From Halichoerus grypus (lineage: Eukaryota; Chordata; Mammalia; Carnivora; Phocidae), in contig NC_135718.1 of NCBI RefSeq assembly GCF_964656455.1, positions 148,224,762 to 148,288,761 of the forward strand: a DNA stretch of 64,000 nucleotides, read 5' to 3'. The notes beneath the pieces were generated by a model that saw nothing but the letters and a program-made list of their open reading frames with translations, was not told where the DNA came from and searched no databases. Position numbers and translations under genes: made by a program. Positions 55,641 to 64,000 of the stretch are shown in pieces (the first letter of the stretch is position 1; every line of letters starts with the position of its first letter).

Positions 55641-55770
55641 GTATACACACATGCACAGTCAGGCATACTCATACATGTACACATAGGCACACTCACACAT
55701 GTATACACATGCACACGCAGGTACAGTCCCACGTGGACACACATACACACACACATACACACACACGGTT
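55608..55770 (+). repeat. (CA)n array with irregular CACACATG-type variants
   Basis: A pure CA run at the left, then a degenerate CA/TA/TG mix with repeating ACACATGYACAC-like units. The His/Thr-rich frames at 55554-55808 and 55565-55942, and the Val/Tyr/Cys-rich minus frame at 55659-55979, are products of this repeat. Confidence 0.93.
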
Positions 55771-56029
55771 GGGGGCTGAGCTGGAAGGACCGCCCAGTTT
55801 TTGCTTAGAGAAAAGTGTTTGTGACTCACCAGTGCACACCTACAATAGTACATTCCCCTGCAAAACTGCCCCCTCCTCGCAGGTCTGGCTCCAGCCCACA
55901 TCCAGGATACCTGAGGCACCGGCTGTGCTTTATGAAGTCTAAAATTTTCAACTGGTTGTATCTTTCCATGCAAACTCATTAGGCACTATTTACACCCGCT
56001 GCAGCTGCGAAGAGAGAGGTTTTGAACTC

Positions 56030-56280
56030 TGGCATTCTACAGTAGGCTTTGTTTCTCATTTACATTTGCATATTAAAGTGTTTGCCTGAAATAGGCTATT
56101 GAAATTAATTCAGGATTAATTGGTGTCTTTATCTCATTAGGACAATCTAATTTAAGGATGATGAAATTGTTTAGCCTCCCGTTTGCATAATTAGATTGCT
56201 TTGAATTGCTGTCATTATTGGCTCTTTAGCATCATCTGTAGGCCTCAAACAGACAAGAGCTTCAACCTCATAAAGACCAA
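56030..56280. promoter_or_regulatory. Candidate conserved noncoding element (AT-motif rich)
   Basis: Octamer ATTTGCAT at 56064-56071, a second GTTTGCATAATTAG at 56181-56194 with homeodomain core TAATTA, GGATTAATTGG near 56114, and several ATTA/TAAT sites. It matches no repeat. Such motif clusters occur in developmental enhancers, but AT-rich DNA produces them by chance as well. Confidence 0.3.
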
Positions 56281-56745
56281 TCATGTGTTACAGCAGAGGG
56301 CTGTTAACCCCTTTTAACCCAAACCCACTTGGATTAGCAGTCACAATAGACAGGCCTTGGTCCCTGAGAGCCTTAAGCGCCTTTCTTTTTGAATTCTTGA
56401 TGTTCTGATTGATAAATTTCCCTGCATTTATATGATTGGTTGTAGCAACTGTGACAGCATCTCTCCCGGGATCCAACGTGTTCTGAAGACTCACTCCTCT
56501 CCTCCGAGCATCACCCTCAATGTTGTGGTGACCTCCTTTCACTGTAAATTTATTTCTCCCTACCTCCTTAGCTCTGTGAAGGTTCTTCCATGACCCCCAC
56601 ATGTGACAATGTTCTATCTGAGAGGATGTTGGGCTTCTACCAAGCCGGATACTCTTTTCTTGCCTGAACGCTCAGCAACAAGTATTGTCATTAATTCAGT
56701 GAAGTTAACAGAATATACGTAACAGAGGAAGCCATCAGACCCTCA
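56281..56745. other. Unassigned DNA with a 104-codon minus frame
   Basis: The frame 56288-56602 (residues VKGGHHNIEGDARRRGVSLQ) lies in unique-looking sequence beside the AT-motif cluster. I do not recognise it. Confidence 0.3.
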
Positions 56746-56749
56746 TTCA

Positions 56750-56885
56750 GTAATTCATCCATTCAATACTCAGCCACTGTTTTACGGAATATTTTTGATG
56801 TGCCTGATACCGTGTAAGTCGCTGGGGGATCATGGAGAAATATCACAGTTTCTGTGTTCTGTTGTGAGGGGAGAGGAACCTAGAG
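56750..56885 (-). repeat. Possible L2 fragment
   Basis: ATTCAATACTCAGCCACTGT, ATGTGCCTGATACCGTGTAA and TCGCTGGGGGATCATGGAGA resemble reverse L2. Confidence 0.4.
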
Positions 56886-57008
56886 TAAGTGACAGGAGTG
56901 CTAGGTCCTGTAGCGAGCTCGGTCATAAGTGTTTTGGGTAGTCACAGAACCTCCGTGAACTTGAGTTTCTGTAACTTGTTTCATCAACAATGGGTGGTAA
57001 CTACATTA

Positions 57009-57172
57009 ATGGTTCTCATCCCTGGCGACACATTACAATCACTTGTGTGCTTTCGAAAAGAATTAATGCCTAGGCCCAATCCTCGATAAATTCAATCAAA
57101 ATCACTAGGAATGGGCACAAACCCTCAAATTCTTTAAAACTAGTTTAATCTGATGCACTGTAAGCCAGTCTT
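57009..57172 (+). mobile_element. MER5A-like hAT element
   Basis: ATGGTTCTCATCCCTGGCGA, CACATTACAATCACTTGTGT and AATTAATGCCTAGGCCCAAT, ending TCTGATGCACTGTAAGCCAG. Non-autonomous, old. Confidence 0.78.
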
Positions 57173-59785
57173 CTAAATGATTAAGGTTGCTTGTCATAAT
57201 AAAAACAAACAAGCAAAAAGATAATATTTTTTACTTTGTGCTAAACTTCTGGTAAGAATAATTCCTGAAGTACAAAATTTGACTTTAATTTCTTCAGGTT
57301 CTAAGAAGAACTAAAATTACAGAATAAAGAGTATTTTTAGATTTCAAACTGAAAAAAAAATGGAACTTCAAAAATCAATGCTTTATCTGAAGGATATACA
57401 CCGAGGTAATTAAAGTCACATAAATTAAGAATAACACAAACAATATAAAATAAAACAATAACAACAAAGACAGCCTATGTAAACATTTGGTAGTATCTTT
57501 TTCTCTGAAAAATTGAAGTGGCTTATAGAATGTTTAATGCACGAAAAGATGCTTGATTCTCATGTTAGCTGTATTTTTTGTGTTTCTCTGGCTTCACTGG
57601 TTATAGAAGAAAAGCGATTTGCTCCATATTATCATCTAACAAAACAATCCTAATCAAGAGCAAACAGGAAAGAAAAAAAACCTTTAGACATAAAATCATA
57701 AACTAGATTACACTGTGGAATTTTTCACGGGACAATTCAAAGAACCTTCTATGAGGACCCTTAGTCAGTATTCCTTACCAACAATATCATGATAGAGTGA
57801 TGTATTCTTATTATTGCACAGGTTTTATAAAAGAGAAAGCCGGAATTCTAAGACGGGATGATCTATTATGAAGGATTATGACATCTGATATTTAAAATCT
57901 GCTTTTATTTCAATTGATTTTTGCTTTAAATTTAGCCTGGCTTCACATCTAAAGGGCTGAGATTATGATTATGTATTTACGTTATGTCCAGATAATAAAC
58001 TCTTGTTTTCCTGAAGAAGTGCATCAATGTGCCGAAACAGGAGGCTAGAGCCTTGGGTTTGAATAACAGATTGTGTAATCGTGGATAATTTGCTTACCTT
58101 CTATGGCTTCTGTTACTTCAACTTAAACGAAGAGAATGTTCAAAAGCCCAAAGGGCCTCAAAGCTTTACTTTACCTAGGACTACACTTTGGAACATTTAT
58201 TACAATTGACTGTATCTTCGGTATTAAACAAATTCTAACAAATTTGAAAGAACTGGAATCATGTATGAAAATCAGACCATAGTTCTAGGGATGGGAGTAT
58301 GGATTATAGAAATCATGACATTTTCTCTCGTTGTCACATATAGGGAACAATATCACAACATAACACAACACAACAACAGCTACCCTTACAACAACTAAAC
58401 TAAAAGGAAAAGCAGAAGTGTGTCCAAAGAATGGCAATAAGCCCCGCGTGGTAGCATTAAGTAACAGAAAATATCTGGGAAGTAGTGATCATGACTACCC
58501 TATTATTCAGCTTGAAAAATATAATTGCTCCAGAAAACAATTGACTTCAATCTGGACAAGCAAGCCCCTCAGCCGAGAATGAAGAACTAAATGGACCACC
58601 AGCTTCTATGGGTTGGGAAGAAAGAGCAGGCAAGAGGCTGCTTTGAGAGTCAGTTCACGTTTGGCAACATCTGGTTATGTCTCATCACATTGCAAATTTA
58701 TGACCCTGGAAACAACATGTTGATGTTGATGATCCTTTGCAAAGAGAAGCCTGAACTATAAACTTATGACCAGAGCAGTGGCAAGAGGCTGTGGCGGCTT
58801 TCTCTGATCTGACAACTCCCTGGCTTGGGTCAAACAGATAAAGACTTGGACTGGTGACCTTCTTCAACAATGTCATGGATGAATAGTGAATGAAGAGGAG
58901 TAGCTGACAAAAGAACAGAAGGTTAGGAAGAAATAAGGCCTGACTCCCCCCTGGAAAGCCTAGTGAGATTTAGTGGTGGCCAAACCTCACAGAAGTCAAG
59001 AAATGAAGACCCATCACACACCGAGCCTGGAATATTAAGTTCACACAATGGCAGATTCATCAGCTTATCAAGCAGATCTCTTCTCAGAAAATAGTGGGGT
59101 TTGTTTTTTGATAAGGCTGAAACCCAGAGGGTCAAAGGCAAGCTGCAAGCATGCCTGTTGTAACTACCATGGACTTCTCATCAAAGCTATCTTACAAGAT
59201 GAGATATATTCCAGCTCTCAAACACTATGTTTTCAATAGCAGGGGGGGAAAAAATCCTGTCCATGAAGGATTTCCTTTGAGAAATTCCTTCTCTCCAATG
59301 AAATGGAAAACTCTAAAAATTTCTCATTTAAAATACATTCCAATATATATCTCAATTTTTGCTTCACAATCTAGGTAATGGAAGAATGATTTTATTTCTG
59401 TGTAATATTATATTAAAATGTTCTATTTTTAAGACTGCTGGTAAAAGCTGGTGGAGTAAAATGTTTATTCCATGCTATCCCCTGAGACTTGCTCCACAAA
59501 AGCAAAGAGATCTTTTTTTTTTTTTTTTGAAGAGAAAACCCCATTTTCCAAGATGGCAAGAATATCTATCAAATAGAGTAAATTGTAAAATTAAGGCACA
59601 TTGCAAACTCATACATGCTACTACATATCTCAGTCAGAGCGCATAGTTTTCTGCAATAAGTTAAAGTCTAGAAAGATCCAAGTAATGACAGTTTATTAGA
59701 GTGATGAGAAACAAGTGTATGTGTGGGAAAGAAGGTGGATACAAGAGGCATAGAAGGTCCTCTTAGAGCAAGTCATTTCTACCTA
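57173..59785. other. Mostly unique-looking DNA, no gene seen
   Basis: A weak reverse-MIR-like stretch lies at 58060-58150 (GTGGATAATTTGCTTACCTT). T/A homopolymers are at 57351-57360 and 59513-59528. Frames at 58685-59141 (-) and 59048-59646 (+) are short and lack domains. Confidence 0.35.
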
Positions 59786-59790
59786 GAGAA

Positions 59791-59870
59791 GTAGAAGGAT
59801 ATCAGTAGAAGGATATCAGTAGAAGGATTTGCCCATGGTAGAAGGATATCAGTAGAAGGATTTGCCCATG
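59791..59870 (+). repeat. Nested tandem repeat, 14-bp and 33-bp units
   Basis: GTAGAAGGATATCA at 59791-59804 is followed by two exact copies of a 33-bp unit (59805-59837 and 59838-59870). Each unit is GTAGAAGGATATCA plus GTAGAAGGATTTGCCCATG. Confidence 0.93.
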
Positions 59871-60225
59871 TTTGCCAACTTCATTCACCCCACTCTCCCT
59901 GCAAAAAACATAATGGGTAGAACATTTAGAAAGAGAGAACTGCACAGTAAACAGCCTTGAAGTTGCCAGCGACAGTCAACTGAGCAGATATTAATAAAAG
60001 GTAATAAACAAAATTTTCAGTGTGTCATTCAGTCTTCTTATCAAGGTAATCTATTCATATCAAGAAGCAAACTTGCCATATTCAGGAGAATTGTTCACCC
60101 AGATTGGAGGATTCAGTAGATCTGATAAAAGAGTATTTTAAGGCAACATTCTTGAATTGAAGAGATGCTGACTTCCTTAGCTCATTTTCTCAACTCATTT
60201 TTATTAGTGGGCTTAGACAGAATTC

Positions 60226-60430
60226 CCCCCCCCCTTTTTTTTTGTTGTTTAAAGATTTTATTTATTTGAGAGAGAGAAAGAGAACATGAGCAGGGGGAGG
60301 GGCAGAAGGAGAAGGAGGGGCAGATTCCCAGCTGAGCAGGGAGCCTGACTCTGAGCTCGATCCCACAACCCCAGGATCATGACTTGAACTGAAGGCAAAT
60401 GCATAACTGACTGAGCCATCCAGGTGCCCC
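60226..60430 (-). mobile_element. SINEC insertion, minus strand
   Basis: Reverse SINEC with AGACAGAATTC at 60215-60225 and 60431-60441. The low-coordinate junction has a C10 run followed by T10 instead of a plain T tail. Confidence 0.93.
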
Positions 60431-60718
60431 AGACAGAATTCTCCCTTTTAAAGAGGATTAATATGCAGGGGGAGAAAAAGTATCCAGTATTTTTCTTATG
60501 CAAAGCATATATTTTAAACAAGGAAAAAACATAATAAATGAGTTGAAGACACATTTTATAAGATGAATTGTATGAGAAAATATATGAATTTCTTATATAC
60601 ACGTGAATTATAGAGAATATTGTCTCATTCAAAAAAGAAATGTAAGCACTCAAGAAAAAAATAGATTGAATAATAGAAGTTGTTAAAAGGTGACATGACT
60701 GAACTCAAGAAATATATA

Positions 60719-61027
60719 CAGTTGACCTTTGAACAATGCAAGGATTAGGGCACCAATCCCCTGCATAGTCAAAAATTTATCTTTTGGCTCCCCAAAACTT
60801 AACCACTAATAGCCTTACCAATAATATAGTCAATTAACACATATTTTATATGTTGTATGTATTATATACTGTATCCTTATAATTAAGTAAACTAGAGACT
60901 AGAAAATGTTATTAAGAAAATCATAAGGAAGAGAAACTATATTTGCAGTACTGTACTCTATTTATAAAAAAGTCCACATATATGTGGACCAGTGCAGCCC
61001 AAACCCATGTTGTTCAAAAGCCAACTA
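60719..61027 (+). mobile_element. MER2-like TcMar-Tigger element
   Basis: Starts CAGTTGACCTTTGAACAATG directly after TA and ends with GTTGTTCAAAAGCCAACTA, the inverted terminal copy. The interior has CTCCCCAAAACTTAACCACT, TATTAAGAAAATCATAAGGA and GTCCACATATATGTGGACC. About 309 bp, non-autonomous, nearly full length. Confidence 0.85.
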
Positions 61028-61099
61028 TTCAGATTAGAGTATCCAAAATTAGAATAGATGTTCCTTAAAACAGAGTCAGTGTTGTGAAATATGGCTTGG

Positions 61100-61574
61100 T
61101 AAATATAAAACAAAATGAAGAAAAGCAAAAAGTTGTGAGATAATATTATTAGAAAAGAGAAAATGGAGATCCAATATTTGCATAATTGGTATTCCTGAGG
61201 AAAGGAATAAAAAAATGAAAAATAAAATACTCAAAGATGTAATAAAATAATACTTTCTTGGAAGAAAGCATAGAACAAAGGGATATGAGTTAAATTTTAA
61301 AAAATAATTGAAAATTTCAAGAGCAACACAGTTTGAGGGGGAAGTTACTGAACACTATTCAAAGACTAAAAAAGAATTCTGTCAACATCAGAGCAGAACT
61401 AGGGCACCAAAAAAATACCCTTGCCCCACAAAAAACCTTGATAATATATCAAATTAAAATCTAACACCATGTTTAATGGTAATACCATAGAAGCAATCCC
61501 ATTCAAGACAGTAACAAAAAAAATAATGTTCATTGTCTCTATGATTATTTAACACTCCACAGAAACTAAGTAAT
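61100..61574 (+). mobile_element. Old L1 ORF1-region fragment, sense
   Basis: TTGGTATTCCTGAGGAAAGG, AATACTTTCTTGGAAGAAAG and TCTGTCAACATCAGAGCAGA follow L1M ORF1 order. Frames broken. A young L1 inserts at its right edge. Confidence 0.55.
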
Positions 61575-61826
61575 GGGACCAGTTTTTTTTTTTTTTTTTG
61601 GCATTTTCTTTTTTTTCTTTTATTATTATTATTATTATGTTATGTTAATCACCATACATTACATCATTAGTTTTTGATGTAGTGTTCCATGATTCATTGT
61701 TTGCATATAACACCCAGTGCTCCATGCAGAATGTGCCCTCTTTAATACCTATCACCAGGCTAACCCATCCTCCCACCCCCCTCCCCTCTAGAACCCTCAG
61801 TTTGTTTCTCAGAGGGACCAGTTTTT
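61575..61826 (-). mobile_element. Young, severely truncated L1 insertion
   Basis: About 225 bp of the carnivoran L1 3' UTR in reverse (TACATTACATCATTAGTTTT, TCCATGATTCATTGTTTGCA), with a long T tail, between exact GGGACCAGTTTTT at 61575-61587 and 61814-61826. Same subfamily as 3378-4125. Confidence 0.95.
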
Positions 61827-62279
61827 AAACTCAGATATTCTGATCCACAGAATTTATAGGAAGTCTATCTGAAATTCAAATTGGAATTATTTTATGCCTG
61901 AACTCTAATTGCCTACAGTTCACCACAATTCTTCAATAAAATCTGTATAATTAGCAGCAATGATTTAGTGTTGTTATACAGAAAGAAGCAAAAGGGTTAC
62001 AGTCTCAGAATCTCAAGTATGAGAAGCATAAAAATGAACAATCTTCATGAGATGCAGGGAAGAGTGAGATGCATAGTAGACCCATCTCAGGAGCTAATGT
62101 GGAGAAAGAAAAAATCCTCTCCTCAAATATACCAGAAAAAATTATGTAAGCACATGGGGAAGTGATCTTGACATACCACTATTATATGACATGGATGCTC
62201 AAGCAATTTCATTTAAACTTTAAAGGAATGGGAATATGGAGAATATGTGGTTACAAAAAAATGTAAAAAGATAATGAAA
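61827..62279. other. Unassigned, probably old LINE
   Basis: A-rich and continuous with L1M on both sides. No specific match is strong enough. The 65-codon frame 61968-62165 is not recognised. Confidence 0.35.
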
Positions 62280-63030
62280 TAGAAGATTCCATTCACACAA
62301 AAGGAAAAAAAATACAGCTAAATAAACTAAAGAATGTGAAAGACTTGAAAGAAGAAAAGTTAAAACTAGTGAGGAGCATAAAAGAAAATGTACAGTTTGG
62401 AAAGCAGTATCTTTTTCTTGGGTAGGAGTACCTACTGTTGAACAATGTTGATTTTCCCACAGTTTATCTATAAACTGAGCATGATCCTGATCAAAATCTA
62501 AACAGGATTTTTTTTTTAACTTGTCAAAATGAATCTAGTGCTCCCTGAAAAAAAATGCTAGAATAGCTTTTAAAAATATGAAAATAAAGATTATAAAGGA
62601 AGGACTATTCCTACCAGACATTATAAATCATTTTCTGCTAAAACAGCACACATCTAGTGCAGACAAAGATCATTGGGACAAATATAAATATAACTTCATA
62701 TGTGAATGTAGTATGAGATAAAAATTACTTTTCAAATAAATGTGGGAAAATGGATTCATCAATTTCTTTTAAACTGGGATAACTGGCTAGCCACTTGAAA
62801 AAACCACATGAATCACAGATTTATATGTAAAAATGAAATAATAAAAGTAGCACTAAAATAGTAAATATGTTTTTATAGTTGACTATAAAAACATTTAAAG
62901 AGAAAATTCTTAGTCGTAAAAAATTACTATAAACAAAATCAAAATATAAATGACACATTTGGAAAAAAAATATTTTTATATATGACAGGCAAAAGGCTGA
63001 TTTCCTTCATATAAAAAGAATAGTTAAAAA
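62280..63030 (+). mobile_element. Old L1 ORF2 fragment, sense
   Basis: AAAATGTACAGTTTGGAAAG, CCTGATCAAAATCTAAACAG, AAAGGAAGGACTATTCCTAC and GGATAACTGGCTAGCCACTT are L1M ORF2 RT-to-C-terminal phrases in order. Confidence 0.75.
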
Positions 63031-63034
63031 CCAA

Positions 63035-64000
63035 TAAATGGAATGGCAGAGTGAGATCCTCAGTGAACCTGTTCTCCTAGTAAAACAATGAAAATATGAA
63101 CCAAAAACTTCATTCAACACTTTCAGGTCAGGACTCTGGCTATTAACCAAAGCCATAGAATAAACGGAAAATCATATATCTAAGAGACACTATTAAATCT
63201 CAGTAATACATCAGAGCCTATGATGTTTTAACTTGGGGCTATTTATAACCTTCTTCTCTCCCTAGCTTAGTGTCCTGACAGTGAAAGGCTGCGCACATTG
63301 CAGACAACAGAGAGATCTGATGGTTCTTAGAACTCTGTTAAAAACATTATCCCCAGAGCACAGCAGAAAAGTGGGGAAATGCCTACTCCCAAGGCTTAAT
63401 TTCAACCTCCTGGTGATCTCTCAGGTGACTAAGATTGTGAATCTCAATTGCGGCAAACAAGATCTTGGCCAGATCTATAACTCAATAACATAGTAACAGC
63501 ACCAATAAGGTGAAAGACATGACAAAATGGTAGTTGTAAATCTTACCTTATGAGGAGTTATATTACATGTAAATGAATCAAAAATCAAAAGGCAGAGATT
63601 GGCAAAACAAATTTTTAAAATGTTATAATTCAACTATATATATCTACAAGAGATATATTTCAAAATCAAAAAAGGGGAAAAGAATGTAAGAAGATATACC
63701 ATGAAAGTTATAACAAAAAGAGAGCTGAAGTGGTTGTACTAGTATCAGACAAAATGGATTTTAAGACAAAAATTATTACTAGAGACAATGAAAATGTTTT
63801 ATATTGATATGAAGGTTCATTCATCAGGAAGATAAAATAATTATAAACATATACACACCTAACAGCAGAGCCCAAAATACATGATGTAAAAACTGACATA
63901 ATTAAATGGAGAAATAGGCAAGTTAACAGCTGAAGTTGGATACATCAATGTCCATGTTAAATAACAGATAGAATTAGACAGAAGATGAATAAGGAAACAG
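63035..64000 (+). mobile_element. Second old L1, 5' part, running off the window
   Basis: Begins GGCAGAGTGAGATCCTCAGT and GAACCTGTTCTCCTAGTAAA, an L1M-type 5' start. At 63740-63970 it shows endonuclease-region phrases (GTATCAGACAAAATGGATTT, CATATACACACCTAACAGCA). Most of ORF1 appears to be missing between. The element continues beyond 64000. Confidence 0.7.

Noticed and set aside
55554..55979. His/Thr-rich and Val/Tyr/Cys-rich frames of 84-125 codons
   Set aside because: Direct translation of a (CA)n array on both strands; not proteins.
1..64000. An operon, defence island, plasmid, phage or other prokaryotic-style system
   Set aside because: Base composition, SINE/LINE content and absence of long frames show mammalian nuclear noncoding DNA; no novel multi-gene system can be supported.

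Overview
The window is nuclear DNA from a carnivoran mammal, most likely an arctoid (bear, panda, seal, walrus or mustelid group). The diagnostic signal is 22 copies of a tRNA-derived SINE (SINEC/CAN-SINE) with the head GCCTGGGTGGCTCAG and a body ending in CT-rich sequence, AAATAAATAAA and poly(A). There are also three young, 5'-truncated L1 insertions with the carnivoran L1 3' UTR. The canid-specific SINE head is absent and the body does not look felid. The species cannot be fixed by reading alone.

I find no intact protein-coding gene, rRNA, functional tRNA or CRISPR array. Every open reading frame I could identify is a fragment of a transposable element, a low-complexity artefact, or a short frame without recognisable homology. 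The window therefore looks intergenic or deep-intronic: AT-rich, CpG-poor, and built from layers of transposons of different ages.

Layout. 1-3.4 kb: unique-looking DNA, a pyrimidine tract, L2 relics, one SINE. 3.4-6.7 kb: young antisense L1, SINEs, and an old hAT element split by an MLT1 LTR. 7.7-12.8 kb: an L1M 3' end, an MLT1 LTR, a MIR, a HAL1-like LINE stretch, a Tigger1-like end and another hAT-like element. 12.8-27 kb: SINEs (including a tandem pair that shares one target site), antisense L1M pieces, MIRs and a CR1/L3-like relic. 27.1-28.7 kb: the only CpG-dense pocket, followed by exon-like splice signals. 29.7-34.4 kb: old L1 in both orientations with SINE insertions. 35.3-37.3 kb: a decayed ERVL-type endogenous retrovirus fragment on the minus strand, ending beside a tail-only retro-insertion. 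37.4-42.2 kb: one long, decayed sense-strand L1 carrying four SINEs. 42.2-47.4 kb: mostly unique DNA with two good MIRs. 47.4-53.2 kb: L2 and L1M relics, two SINEs, and a small antisense open frame resembling the C-terminus of an endonuclease-bearing LINE. 53.2-60.2 kb: mostly unique DNA, with homeodomain/octamer-like AT motifs near 56.1 kb. 60.2-64 kb: a SINE, a MER2-like Tigger, and L1M stretches broken by a young L1.

Nothing here works as an operon or pathway. The readable biology is retrotransposition history: target-site duplications, nesting order, and a few candidate regulatory or exonic islands. Repeat family names come from recognising consensus-like sequence by eye and are least certain for the old, diverged copies.
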